A DNA stretch of 64,000 bases from Natronorubrum daqingense (GCF_001971705.1 NZ_CP019329.1:62001-126000), one strand, 5' to 3'; counted from the first letter of the stretch, positions 35,896 through 45,175 are shown. The notes: generated by a model from the sequence alone, not told the origin. Translations and numbers: made by a program.

Positions 35896-36385
35896 TACAC
35901 AAATCGAGCAACTCATTGATAACGTCCAAGCTGCATTCGACCGTCGCCCAACAGCGATCGAATCTGGGCTTGATGTTGAGGACGCCGCACTCCTCCAGTT
36001 GCGGAAGGCCTGTCGCTTGCTCGCCGGCGCTGAGGCACTACAAGATGCCAACTATTACACGCTCGTGATCGAAGCCTCATTCGTCGCTATCGAACGAACT
36101 GTGGAGTTCCGCCTCCTCGGACGCGGAACGATGCGACCAGATGGTCTCCCCGGCACGCATCCTGGAGTGTACCGGGAGGCGGCAGCGACCGGCGTCTTCG
36201 GGGAATCAATGGCAGCAGATCTCGCCGACCTCTGGCGTGACCACCGAGCGAAGACGTACTATCAGGATGGGCTTGCCTCAGCAGCGCGTGCCGAAGCGAT
36301 GTACGAACTCGCTACCGAGATTCACGCATACATTACTGGCCGGTCTCAACAGGGTCATGAGTGCATCTGTAGTGAGACGACATAG
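35888..36385 (+). CDS. HEPN-domain protein (toxin partner)
   Basis: 165 residues starting at ATG 35888 within the stop of the antitoxin gene. It is an all-helical protein of HEPN length and pattern (LLQLRKACRLLAGAEAL, YYTLVIEASFVAIERTVEF). The R-x4-6-H RNase motif is not clear: the corresponding segment reads WRDHRAKTYYQ, with Tyr where the catalytic His would be. It may be an inactive or variant toxin, or the active site may lie elsewhere. Confidence 0.72.
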   Translation: MSSTQIEQLIDNVQAAFDRRPTAIESGLDVEDAALLQLRKACRLLAGAEALQDANYYTLVIEASFVAIERTVEFRLLGRGTMRPDGLPGTHPGVYREAAATGVFGESMAADLADLWRDHRAKTYYQDGLASAARAEAMYELATEIHAYITGRSQQGHECICSETT

Positions 36386-36589
36386 CGAATTCTCATCTGC
36401 CAGAAGGCGGCAGCAGTTGACTCCATATTGACCAACACTGTACTCTGTGAACCGTCTAGGGGTCAAACCCTGAGGTACTCGGCCTGCTCCTCCTGTAGAG
36501 TCAAATTCCTCCGAGTGGAGACGTTAGATAACTGTAAGGTTTTTCTCACCAATAGTCAGTAGCACCTAGATCCCAGAGTACAATATAAC

Positions 36590-36894
36590 ATGTCGAGTAG
36601 TACTCGAGACCCAGAGGTAGTACGCGTCTCGCAGAAGGAACAGGCGACATTTCTAAAGACGCTTCGAGAGAGGTTCGGGATCGACACACCTGGTGAGGTG
36701 TTCATTTACGAGGAAGACGAACGGATCATCGTCGAACCAATCCCGTCACTGAAGCGTTAGGCGAAATTCACGCAGATACTGACCGCGAGCGTGGCGACGT
36801 GCTCGACCAGGTTCGCGAACTAAAACATGAGGAACGCCGCCGTGAAGAGGCCCGTGCTGACCGACTCCGACCGGCTGACTCGGAGGATGAATGA
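36590..36894 (+). pseudogene. Frameshifted AbrB-type antitoxin (VapB-like)
   Basis: The first 56 codons encode a normal SpoVT/AbrB swapped-hairpin antitoxin start (EVVRVSQKEQATFLKTLRERFGI, GEVFIYEEDERIIVEPIPSL) and then hit TAG at 36758. Shifting frame by one base near 36751 restores a typical acidic-basic tail (GEIHADTDRERGDVLDQVRELK...) ending in the ATGA overlap with the next gene. A single deleted base explains this. The antitoxin is therefore probably lost unless it was a sequencing error. Confidence 0.75.
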
Positions 36895-37286
36895 GCGGTT
36901 GCGTCTTTGACACCGAAGCGATCATCGCATACCTCTACGACGAGCCAGGTCGAAGCTTCGTCGAACGGTATCTTCGAGACGTTCGTGATGGGGCTGCCGA
37001 AGGCCTGCTGGCAGAAACCAACGCTGGTGAAGTACTCTATCGCGTTGCTCGCTTCGAAGGGATTGACGACAAACCAACGACAGGCTCGCTTCGTACTGCC
37101 GATCGTGACATCTCGGTTGCGGAGGCTCATGGCGTTTCACCTGCCCACAATACGGATGCTGACGGCCTGTATCTAAACGAGTCCACACGTCGCCAAGTAC
37201 GGGGCGCTTATGAACAACCAACCGAAGATGGTACAACATATTTCCCTAGTTATCTGGTCGTTCTCTACAGAGAGCCCAATGACTGA
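36891..37286 (+). pseudogene. Damaged PIN-domain toxin (VapC-like)
   Basis: Residues 1-65 match a PIN nuclease (D7 in VFDTEAIIAYLYDEPG, then LLAETNAGEVLYRVARFEG). After SLRTADRDI the sequence jumps to a late-PIN-like SVAEAHGVSPAHNTDAD, as if about 30 residues with one catalytic acid were deleted, and the last 50 residues look unrelated. With the frameshifted antitoxin upstream, this is a dead VapBC pair. It overlaps the start of the CoA-transferase gene. Confidence 0.65.
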
Positions 37287-38484
37287 CACGACGGACGGCC
37301 CGCTTTCGGGCCTGCGTGTGATCGACTGTTCGGGAATGATCAGTGGTGGATTCGCAACGACACAGCTCGCTGACTTCGGTGCGGACGTCATCATGGTCGA
37401 ACATCCAAAACACGGTGATCCAATTCGTGCTTGGCCACCGTTCGAGGAGGACGTTTCGCTCTGGTGGAAATCGATCGGCAGAAACAAGCGCTGCGTCACG
37501 CTGGATTTGAGCAGCGATCGCGGTGCCGCGTTGTTGCTGGAGTTGATCGAAGGGGCCGACATCTTCTTCGAGAACTTCAGACCGGGAACGCTCGAACGCT
37601 GGGGGGTCGGTCCCAAACAGCTTCGCTCGGTAAACGAGGAACTCATCGTCGTTCGACTCTCGGGGTACGGACAGACGGGTCCCCGGTCGGAAAAGCCAGG
37701 GTTCGGAACCATCGCCGAAGGTCTCTCCGGGTGGGCCCACGCCAACGGGTTTCCGGATCGGGAACCGCTTCTTCCACCAATCAGTCTTGCCGACCTATCC
37801 GCCGCGCAATTCGCTATCCAGGCCGCAATGTTTGCGATCTTCGAACGCGACGTGAGCGGATCGGGTGTCGGGCAGACGATCGACGTGAGTCTCTACGAAC
37901 CGCTGTTCCGGCTCTTTCTCGGCGACGTCGAGGCGTACGATCGGAAAGGCACGGTCAGAGAACGTAGCGGGAATCGCCACCCGAACACCGCACCCCGAAA
38001 CGTCTACGAAACGGCTGACGGCTACCTGACGCTGTCGGCGTCCTCGCAGCGAATCTTCGAGAACGTTATGGACGCGATTGATCGGCAGGACCTGATCGAC
38101 GATTCCCGATTCGAGACGAACGAGAAGCGCGTCGACAACGCCGCCGAACTCGACGCGGTCATCGAAGAGTGGACACGCCAGCGATCCACTGAGGCTGCGA
38201 TCACGAAGATGGAGACTGCAGACGCCATCGTCGGGCCGGTGTACACGATGTCGGATATTTTTGAAGACGAACAGTACGATGCTCGAGACGACATCGTTCC
38301 CGTCGAGGACGACCAAGTGGGCGAGGTACGCACCGCCGGTCCCGTCCCGAAGTTTTCTAGAACGCCGGGCGAGGTCACGCACATGGGGCCGAAACACGGC
38401 GAGCACAACGAAGAGGTGTATCTCGAGGACCTGGACCTTCCGAGCGAGGAGTACGACACGCTCGTCGAGGAGGGAATCATCTGA
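37279..38484 (+). CDS. Class III acyl-CoA transferase
   Basis: 401 residues from ATG 37279. Family III CoA-transferase features include GLRVIDCSGMISGGFATTQLADFGADVIMVE, DLSSDRGAALLLELIEGADIFFENFRPGTLERWG, LSGYGQTGP, and the catalytic Asp region ISLADLSAAQFA. Such enzymes move CoA between carboxylates, for example mesaconate, itaconate, crotonobetaine or oxalate. Its TGA overlaps the ATG of a homocitrate-synthase-like gene, and hydro-lyase and importer genes follow, so the substrate is likely a di- or tricarboxylate. The exact acid is unknown. Confidence 0.9.
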   Translation: MTDTTDGPLSGLRVIDCSGMISGGFATTQLADFGADVIMVEHPKHGDPIRAWPPFEEDVSLWWKSIGRNKRCVTLDLSSDRGAALLLELIEGADIFFENFRPGTLERWGVGPKQLRSVNEELIVVRLSGYGQTGPRSEKPGFGTIAEGLSGWAHANGFPDREPLLPPISLADLSAAQFAIQAAMFAIFERDVSGSGVGQTIDVSLYEPLFRLFLGDVEAYDRKGTVRERSGNRHPNTAPRNVYETADGYLTLSASSQRIFENVMDAIDRQDLIDDSRFETNEKRVDNAAELDAVIEEWTRQRSTEAAITKMETADAIVGPVYTMSDIFEDEQYDARDDIVPVEDDQVGEVRTAGPVPKFSRTPGEVTHMGPKHGEHNEEVYLEDLDLPSEEYDTLVEEGII

Positions 38485-39572
38485 TGGACCTTCTCGATGT
38501 CACCCTCCGCGAGGGCGATCAGATGCCCGGGCGGTCGTACGACGCCGACCAGAAGATCGACGCCGGACTCGTCTTGGATGACCTCGGACTCTCGTACCTA
38601 CAGGTCGGATTTCCGGCGACCGGTGAAAAGGATCGGGAGGTGATCCGGACGCTAGCCCCCAAGACGAACGCCGACATTGTTGGCATCGCCCGGGCCGTCG
38701 AGCGGGACGTCGAACTGGCACTTGAGGCTGACGCAGATGTCGTCGAGGTCTTCGGGCCGCTCTCTGACCTCCAACTCGAACACGCGATCGGTGTGTCCCG
38801 CTCCGAAATGTTCGATAGATTCGAACGGGTACTCGACCTGCTCAACGATCATGGCGTCACGGCACACGTCACGCTCGTCGACGCGTTTCGGACGCAGCCA
38901 AAGCACGTCATTGATGCCGCGACGCGCCTCGATGCGGACATGGTGACGCTCGCCGACACCGTTGGCGTTGCCACCCCGTCCTCGACCACGGAGTACCTCG
39001 ATTCGGTGAACGAACACATTGATCCTTCCCGACTCGGCGTCCACCTCCATGACGATCTCGGCGTGGCGACCGCAAACGCCTGTGTCGCCTACGAGGCGGG
39101 CGTCGGAAAAGCAGACGTGAGCGTCGCTTCGCTCGGCGAACGAGCCGGGAACCCAGCGCTCGAGGAACTCGTCGCGATCGGCGACCTCGAATACGACGAA
39201 CCGTTCGAAGTCGACGCTGAACGTCTCCTTCCGGTCTGTCGATCCGTTCTCTCGACGCTCGAGGAAGACGTCCACGATCGAAAGGCATTGCTCGGTACCG
39301 AAGTGATGGAACACGAATCGGGCATTCACACCGCCGTCATGCTCGAAGAGCCCGCAGTGTTCGAACCGTTCAATCCCGCTCGCTTCGGTGGCGACCGTCG
39401 GCTCCTGTTCGGGGCAGGTACCGGTGCAGGGGGTGCGAAGGGGATCCTTCAACGTGCCGGGATCGAGCCAACTGATGAACGTGTCGGCACCCTTCTCGCG
39501 GAGTTCGAAACTCGCGGCCCGCTCGAGACCCATGAGGCCGTGTCACTCGCGAAGGGGACGTTCGACGCCTAG
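38484..39572 (+). CDS. Homocitrate/isopropylmalate/citramalate-synthase-like enzyme
   Basis: 362 residues. DRE-TIM metallolyase features: DVTLREGDQMPG at the N-terminus, the metal His pair in GVHLHDDLGVATANA (usually HND), and GERAGNPALEEL. The C-terminal segment FEPFNPARFGGDRRLLFGAGTG is the flap seen in homocitrate-synthase-type enzymes. There is no LeuA regulatory domain, so it is not a feedback-regulated LeuA. It should condense an acyl-CoA with a 2-oxo acid (or run in reverse). TGATG overlap couples it to the CoA-transferase. Confidence 0.88.
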   Translation: MDLLDVTLREGDQMPGRSYDADQKIDAGLVLDDLGLSYLQVGFPATGEKDREVIRTLAPKTNADIVGIARAVERDVELALEADADVVEVFGPLSDLQLEHAIGVSRSEMFDRFERVLDLLNDHGVTAHVTLVDAFRTQPKHVIDAATRLDADMVTLADTVGVATPSSTTEYLDSVNEHIDPSRLGVHLHDDLGVATANACVAYEAGVGKADVSVASLGERAGNPALEELVAIGDLEYDEPFEVDAERLLPVCRSVLSTLEEDVHDRKALLGTEVMEHESGIHTAVMLEEPAVFEPFNPARFGGDRRLLFGAGTGAGGAKGILQRAGIEPTDERVGTLLAEFETRGPLETHEAVSLAKGTFDA

Positions 39573-39628
39573 CTTAGCTCCTGCCCCATTTCCCTACGCG
39601 CGTTCAGAAGCGGCTTGGCGGTGAACGG

Positions 39629-40108
39629 CTACTGTTCCGCTCGTCCGTACTCGATCAGGCCGCCCGAGTCGAGAATGTGCCGAACGAACAGAGGAAGTGA
39701 CTCGGCAACGAGTATCTCTTCTCTAGACTTGTTTGTCACAACGCCGTCTTCGACGTCTATCGCGAGGGTATCGCCTTCGGTGACGCGGTCGGTCACGTTC
39801 GATACGTGGAGGACGGGCAGCCCGATGTTGATCGCGTTCCGATAGAAGATACGGGCGAACGACTCGGCGACGACTGCTTCAGCGCCGACTGCCTGCAAGG
39901 AGATCGCCGCGTGCTCGCGGCTCGAGCCGCAGCCGAAGTTTGTCCCCGCGACGACGACGTCATCGGCGTCGAAGCGGTCGCTGAACGATGTGTCGATCCC
40001 GGCCATCGCATGCGCTGCGAGGTGAGCTGGCTCGCTCAAGGTCGTGTGCTGTGCCGGAATGATCTGATCGGTGTCGATGTCGTCACCGAAGACGTGCGCA
40101 CGCCCCAT
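39629..40108 (-). CDS. Isopropylmalate-isomerase-type hydro-lyase, small subunit
   Basis: 159 residues with the swivelling-domain signatures of LeuD/AksE: GDDIDTDQIIPA at residues about 7-18, GTNFGCGSSREHA and a core with ARIFYRNAINIGLPVL. It is cotranscribed after the large subunit (stop and start 1 nt apart). The pair isomerises a 2-hydroxy-acid by dehydration and rehydration. The neighbouring condensing enzyme suggests that homocitrate, citramalate or isopropylmalate is the substrate. LeuD is assigned by family only. Confidence 0.88.
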   Translation of the reverse strand: MGRAHVFGDDIDTDQIIPAQHTTLSEPAHLAAHAMAGIDTSFSDRFDADDVVVAGTNFGCGSSREHAAISLQAVGAEAVVAESFARIFYRNAINIGLPVLHVSNVTDRVTEGDTLAIDVEDGVVTNKSREEILVAESLPLFVRHILDSGGLIEYGRAEQ

Positions 40109-40109
40109 C

Positions 40110-41387
40110 TTAGCTCACCTCCGGCAGTGCGTCGAGCGCAGCGGGAGCGGTAAGTTCGCCGGTGACCGCGCTGGCGGCCGCGACGAACGGACTTGTGAGG
40201 TACACCTCGCTTGAGGGTGCACCCATCCGACCGGGAAAGTTGCGGTTCGTCGTCGAGACGGCAACTTCGTTCTCCCCGAGTACGCCCGTTCGCTTACCGA
40301 AGCAGGCCCCACAGCCTGGACTCTCTACCGTTGTGCCGGCCGCGAGAAACGTTTCGAGCCACCCCTTCTCGAGACAGGTCTGCTTTACGGCCTGCGAGCC
40401 GGGCGTTACGATGAGCCGAACGCCGTCAGCCACCGTTCGTCCCTCGAGAACCGAGGCCGCGCGTTTCATATCGCGGCGGCGCCCGTTCGTACACGAACCG
40501 ATCACGACCTGATCGACCGTCACGGCGTCGAGGTCCGAGAGCGGAGCGACGGCGTCTGGCTGGGAGGGGACGGCAACCTGCGGTTCGAGATCGGTACAGT
40601 CGATCGTCAATTGCTCGGCGTAGGTCGCGTCGTCCGTGGGTGTGTAGTACGTCCGGGCTTCCGACTCGTCGAGGCGATCGCGCACGTATTCGGTGGTGCG
40701 CTCGTCCGGTTCGACTAGTCCAGTCGTCGCCCCCGCCTCGACGGCCATGTTAGCGATCGAGAACCGATCGTCCATTGGAAGATCGGCGAGCGCGGGTCCC
40801 CCAAACTCGAGGGCGTGATATACGGCTCCATCGGCGCCGAGTTCGGCGAGTGTCGCGAGGACGAGATCCTTACCGGTGATCCAGGCACCGGTGGTTCCGG
40901 TGTATTCGACGCGCGTTGTCTCGGGGACGCGCAGCCAAAGCCACCCGAAGGCCATCGCGAACGCGAGGTCGGTGCTACCGACCCCCGTCGCGTACGCACC
41001 GAGAGCGCCGTGTGTACATGAGTGGCTATCCGCGCCGACGACGATCTCGCCCGGTCGAATGTGACCGTCCTCGGGAAGGACGACGTGTTCTTGGCCCTGT
41101 TGCCCCTGTGGATAAAAGACGAGGTCGTGACGCCTTGCAAACTCTTCGCACTCCCTGTAGAGTTCGGCCGAACGCTCATCCGGCGGTGGAACGAGATGGT
41201 CGGGAATTACGACCGTCCGCTCGGGATCGAACACGGTCTCGACATCGAGGCAATCGAACGCGTCGATCGCCGGCGGCAGCGTCATATCGTGTCCGAAGGC
41301 CAAGTCCACTGGCGCTTCAACGATCTCACCCGGTGATACCGCCTCGCCCGTTGCGTCCTGCAAGATCTGTTCGGCGATTGTTCCCAT
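40110..41387 (-). CDS. Isopropylmalate-isomerase-type hydro-lyase, large subunit
   Basis: 425 residues from ATG 41385-41387. All three cluster-binding cysteines of the aconitase family are present, in IGSCTNGRRRDM and in PGCGACFGKRTG, plus the GADSHSCTHGALG segment and the closing STTNRNFPGRMG. It needs the small subunit encoded directly downstream. It is divergent from the ABC-transporter operon across 280 nt, so the two transcription units may share control. Confidence 0.9.
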   Translation of the reverse strand: MGTIAEQILQDATGEAVSPGEIVEAPVDLAFGHDMTLPPAIDAFDCLDVETVFDPERTVVIPDHLVPPPDERSAELYRECEEFARRHDLVFYPQGQQGQEHVVLPEDGHIRPGEIVVGADSHSCTHGALGAYATGVGSTDLAFAMAFGWLWLRVPETTRVEYTGTTGAWITGKDLVLATLAELGADGAVYHALEFGGPALADLPMDDRFSIANMAVEAGATTGLVEPDERTTEYVRDRLDESEARTYYTPTDDATYAEQLTIDCTDLEPQVAVPSQPDAVAPLSDLDAVTVDQVVIGSCTNGRRRDMKRAASVLEGRTVADGVRLIVTPGSQAVKQTCLEKGWLETFLAAGTTVESPGCGACFGKRTGVLGENEVAVSTTNRNFPGRMGAPSSEVYLTSPFVAAASAVTGELTAPAALDALPEVS

Positions 41388-41635
41388 GTGACTCACCACC
41401 TTCGTTCCGAAAGGTCAGTATTTGGCCAACGCGGATTGGTCTTTCATATCTGGGCTTCGTCCGACCTCGACGATCACGCTCGCATAAGTCCCGGCTGGCA
41501 CCGCCTTGTACATCGGTACGCGGCGTTGGCCCCCGATTGCTGTCGCATTAGGACTCGATTCTCCACCGTTGCTCCTCTTGGCTTCGTGCAAACCGCATCG
41601 TCCCACATAAAGGACCCACTCCCATTGGGAAAACT

Positions 41636-41642
41636 GATATAC
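41636..41642 (+). promoter_or_regulatory. TATA-like element of the ABC importer operon
   Basis: GATATAC lies 25-31 nt before the ATG at 41667, the distance of a haloarchaeal TATA box from a leaderless start. It serves the substrate-binding protein and the three genes behind it. Confidence 0.5.
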
Positions 41643-41666
41643 ACTGAAAGACGGTTGTCACAGGAC

Positions 41667-42749
41667 ATGGGTAACGAATCACACGATTCCTCGGAGGTGG
41701 GCAGACGAGCCTTCGTTGCGAGTAGCGCTGTGGCCGGCGTCGGTGCGATCGCTGGCTGCCTCGACGACCTCGAGCAGCGTCTCACTGGCGATGGTGGATT
41801 CGGGGACGATGGCACGTTCACCGGGGACGCAACCGTGACACACTGGCCAGACCTCATGTACAACGCACCGTACCACGTCGCCCTCGAGAACGGGTATTTC
41901 GAGGAGGAAGGGATCGAGATCGACTTCGTCGGATCCGAAGGCGGCGGAACGACCGTTCGGAACGTCGTCGACGGCGGCCTCCCGTTCGGTGAGGTCGCGA
42001 CACCCGCGGCGATCAACGCCTACCTCGCGGGGACGCCGATCGTAGTGGTCGCAGGCGCGACGCGAACGGTCGACGAGATCAACTGGGTCGCTCCGACAGG
42101 CTCAGAGATCGAATCGATCGAGGACCTCGAGGGTGGAACGATGGGATTCACGAGCGCCGGGTCGGTGACGGAGACCACGGCCGCGCTCGTCTCGTCGAAC
42201 GTCGACGAGATCGATCCGGAGAGCGTGGAGTTCCAAGAGATGGGCGGCGTCGGGGAGGGGGTGACTGCCGTCGAAGACGGCGCGATCGACGCGGCGGCAA
42301 ACATGGATCCGATCTACTCCGATCAACAGGAAGAAGAAGAGACCTGGCAGGTGGTGTTCTGGGCAGGCGACTACGTCGATCGGTTCCAACAAACGTCGAT
42401 CATCGTCGACCCCGATGTCGTCGAAGAATACCCGGATGCCGTCGAGACCTATCTCGACGCTCGCGCCCAGGGAATCGAGTCCCTCCGCGAGGATCCCGAG
42501 GCGGCCGCCGAGGTCTTCAGTGACGGTGCCGAGGGGTTCAGCACCGAGGTAATGCGAGACGCGATCGAGAACGTCGATCCGGACGAATACTACACGACCG
42601 GCGAGTTCGACGTCGAGGGGCTGCAGAACGTCGAAGAGGCGATGTACGCGACTGATCTCCTCGACGAGGACGAAGACATCCCCTGGGACGAAATATTCGA
42701 CCAGTCGTTCCTCGACGAGGACGACCACATCGACTTCGAGGAGATCTAA
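41667..42749 (+). CDS. Tat lipoprotein, ABC substrate-binding protein (NMT1/NitT/TauT-like)
   Basis: 360 residues from ATG 41667. The Tat signal GRRAFVASS and lipobox AIAGC make it a membrane-anchored Tat lipoprotein, as usual for haloarchaeal binding proteins. The fold of NMT1/SsuA proteins is visible (YNAPYHVALENGYFEEEGIEIDFV, GGTTVRNVVDGGLPFGEVATPAAINAYLAGTPIVVVA, GGTMGFTS). Members bind pyrimidine precursors, sulfonates, nitrate or aromatic acids, so the substrate is unsettled. It precedes its ATPase by 2 nt. Confidence 0.87.
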   Translation: MGNESHDSSEVGRRAFVASSAVAGVGAIAGCLDDLEQRLTGDGGFGDDGTFTGDATVTHWPDLMYNAPYHVALENGYFEEEGIEIDFVGSEGGGTTVRNVVDGGLPFGEVATPAAINAYLAGTPIVVVAGATRTVDEINWVAPTGSEIESIEDLEGGTMGFTSAGSVTETTAALVSSNVDEIDPESVEFQEMGGVGEGVTAVEDGAIDAAANMDPIYSDQQEEEETWQVVFWAGDYVDRFQQTSIIVDPDVVEEYPDAVETYLDARAQGIESLREDPEAAAEVFSDGAEGFSTEVMRDAIENVDPDEYYTTGEFDVEGLQNVEEAMYATDLLDEDEDIPWDEIFDQSFLDEDDHIDFEEI

Positions 42750-42751
42750 CC

Positions 42752-43576
42752 ATGCTCGAGCTTCACAACCTGTCGAAGACGTACGGTCTGAACGATAGTA
42801 GCGTCAGCACAGTAAACGCGGTCGACGGCATCGACCTGATGGTCGAGGAGGGCGAGTTCGTCTCGATCATCGGACCAACTGGTTGCGGAAAGAGTACGCT
42901 GTTCGAACTCATCGGTGCGCTGATTGACCCGACGGAGGGCGAAGTCCGCATCGAAGATGACCCAGTCACGGAACCCGACGAGCGGATCGGTATGGTGTTC
43001 CAGGACACCAGTACGTTCCCCTGGCTCTCCGTGATCGAAAACGTCGAATTCGGGCTCAAAATGAACGGCGTTCCCAAGACCGAGCGGCGGGACCGAGCGC
43101 GGGAGATGATCGATCTCGTCGGCTTATCGGGATTCGAGGAAGCGAGCCCGACCGAACTCTCCGGTGGGATGAACCAGCGGGTAGCCATCGCGCGGACGCT
43201 AGTGATGAACCCCGACATCATCCTGATGGACGAACCGTTCGGTGCGCTCGACGAACAGACCCGACTGATCCTGGGCGAAGAACTGCTGCGGATCTGGCGT
43301 GAGACTGGGGCGACGATTCTCTTCGTCACTCACAGCATCAACGAAGCGGTCCACCTCTCGGATCGTATCGCCGTGATGAGTGCCCGGCCAGGACGGTTCA
43401 AGGAGATCGTAGAGAATCCCTTGCCCCGTCCCCGGACGGACGACATCCTCGGCCGGGACGAGTACAACGACATCGTCAACCGGCTCTGGGACGAGCTCCG
43501 CGCGGAGAGCAAGAAGGGGCTCCAACAGAAAATGGAGGAGGAAGCCCAGGAGTACGGTGCACCGGAGGGGGCGTAG
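42752..43576 (+). CDS. ABC transporter ATPase (NitT/TauT type)
   Basis: 274 residues. Walker A GPTGCGKST (41-49), Q-loop in GMVFQDTSTFPWLSV, signature LSGGMNQR, Walker B ILMDEPFGALD and the H-loop in LFVTHSINEA are all intact. It belongs to the TauB/SsuB/ThiZ-like group. It energises the importer formed with the two permease genes that follow. The permease start is one nucleotide after its TAG. Confidence 0.93.
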   Translation: MLELHNLSKTYGLNDSSVSTVNAVDGIDLMVEEGEFVSIIGPTGCGKSTLFELIGALIDPTEGEVRIEDDPVTEPDERIGMVFQDTSTFPWLSVIENVEFGLKMNGVPKTERRDRAREMIDLVGLSGFEEASPTELSGGMNQRVAIARTLVMNPDIILMDEPFGALDEQTRLILGEELLRIWRETGATILFVTHSINEAVHLSDRIAVMSARPGRFKEIVENPLPRPRTDDILGRDEYNDIVNRLWDELRAESKKGLQQKMEEEAQEYGAPEGA

Positions 43577-43577
43577 T

Positions 43578-44378
43578 ATGGCCGTCGAGTCGCGATACGG
43601 GAGTGGCTCGTTCGGACTCAGCGATCGCGCCAACCGCATCCGCATCTACCAGACGCTCGTCGTGGTCGGTTTGCTCGGCACTATCGAGTTGCTTCCCCGA
43701 CTCGGGCTCGTCGAGCCGACCACGCTGATCCCGCTCACCGAGATGCTGAGCGAGATCGTTTCGCTCACGGTGAGTGGGGAACTGACGCCGCACATCATCC
43801 AGACATTCTCCGCCATCTTCGCAGCCTTCGCGCTCGGCATCGCAACGGGCATTCCGACTGGCGTCTTGCTCTGGCGATACGACTCTCTGAAGGATATTCT
43901 CGATCCGTATCTCCTGACGTACTACGCGATCCCCGTCTTCGCGTTCTACCCGCTGTTGATCGCCATCTTTGGGCTGAACATCCTGCCGATCATCACGATT
44001 GCGTGGCTGTTCAGCGTCGTCATCATCATCACGAACACGGCCTCAGGACTCAAAGAAATTCCCGACATCTACCCCGAAGTCGGGCGTAACTTGAATCTCA
44101 GTTCCGCCCAGATGTTTCGCCATATCTACCTGCCTGCCGCGACGCCCTATGTCTTCACTGGACTTAAACTCGGCTTTATATACGCGCTGATCGGGACGGT
44201 CGCTAGCGAGTTCATCCTAGCCGAGAACGGACTCGGCTGGCTCATCTCGTTCAGCTACGACAGCTTCGACGTGCAGACGATGTACGCGTCGATGCTGTTC
44301 GTCATCCTCGTCTCGCTCGTGGTCAATGTCGCGCTGATCGTAATCGAACGCCGCCTCTACCAGAGGGCCAGAACATGA
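43578..44378 (+). CDS. ABC transporter permease 1
   Basis: 266 residues from ATG 43578. Six membrane helices can be traced, and the EAA loop that contacts the ATPase is visible as EVGRNLNLSSAQMFRHIYLPAATPYVFTGLKLG. It is the SsuC/TauC/ThiX type. The stop overlaps the next gene's ATG by 4 nt. With the second permease it probably forms a heterodimeric channel. Confidence 0.9.
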   Translation: MAVESRYGSGSFGLSDRANRIRIYQTLVVVGLLGTIELLPRLGLVEPTTLIPLTEMLSEIVSLTVSGELTPHIIQTFSAIFAAFALGIATGIPTGVLLWRYDSLKDILDPYLLTYYAIPVFAFYPLLIAIFGLNILPIITIAWLFSVVIIITNTASGLKEIPDIYPEVGRNLNLSSAQMFRHIYLPAATPYVFTGLKLGFIYALIGTVASEFILAENGLGWLISFSYDSFDVQTMYASMLFVILVSLVVNVALIVIERRLYQRART

Positions 44379-45175
44379 GTACGAAATCCCAGACACCGCT
44401 GCTCGACGACCGCCAGATCGTTCGCCTTGGCCGAATCGCCGTCCCGATCGTGATACTCGTCCTCTGGCAACTCGGCGCCGAGGTGTACGGCCAGTTCGCG
44501 CTTGTGACGCCGGCCGAGACGCTCGAGACGGCTGTTGACGGGTTTCAGGACGGCTGGATGGTCGAAGATCTGTTGGTGACGCTTACGACGCTGGTCATTG
44601 CCTATATTATCGCAGTCGTCTCGGGCATCTGGGTCGGGATCATGCTGGGACTGAATCGGTTCTGGCAGGAAGTGTTTGAGCCGGCCATCCTTGGGACGTA
44701 CTCGATCCCGAAGATCACGCTGTTCCCGATCTTCCTGCTAATCTTCGGGCTCGGAATGGATTCGATGATCGCCTTCGGCTGGTTCCACGGGGTGTTTCCC
44801 GTGTTGATCCTGACGATGAGTGCAATGGCCACGATCGACGACACTCACATGAACGTCGCCCAGTCGCTCGGTCTGTCGCAGTGGCAGCGCTTCAAGGAGG
44901 TGATCGTCCCGTCGATTCTCGCCGGACTCGTTATTGGGCTCCGTCTCGGCTTCAGCCTGACGTTCCTCGGGATTATCATCGGCGAAATGTTCGCTGCACG
45001 CGCCGGCCTCGGCCACTCCCTGATGCTCTACATGGAGACCGTCCAGGTCGATCGCATGCTGGCCATCATCACCGTCCTTGTGCTCGTGGCCTCAGTCATC
45101 AACGCGGTCTTCTACATCATCGAAACGCGGCTCCGTCGCCGGGCGGGTTCGAGCGGCGACGTTGCGGCAATGTAG
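44375..45175 (+). CDS. ABC transporter permease 2
   Basis: 266 residues with the same six-helix plan and its own EAA loop (NVAQSLGLSQWQRFKEVIVPSILAGLVIGLRLG). Having two different permeases in one operon suggests heterodimer assembly. It is the last gene of the importer operon. The convergent regulator gene ends 210 nt further on. Confidence 0.9.
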   Translation: MSTKSQTPLLDDRQIVRLGRIAVPIVILVLWQLGAEVYGQFALVTPAETLETAVDGFQDGWMVEDLLVTLTTLVIAYIIAVVSGIWVGIMLGLNRFWQEVFEPAILGTYSIPKITLFPIFLLIFGLGMDSMIAFGWFHGVFPVLILTMSAMATIDDTHMNVAQSLGLSQWQRFKEVIVPSILAGLVIGLRLGFSLTFLGIIIGEMFAARAGLGHSLMLYMETVQVDRMLAIITVLVLVASVINAVFYIIETRLRRRAGSSGDVAAM

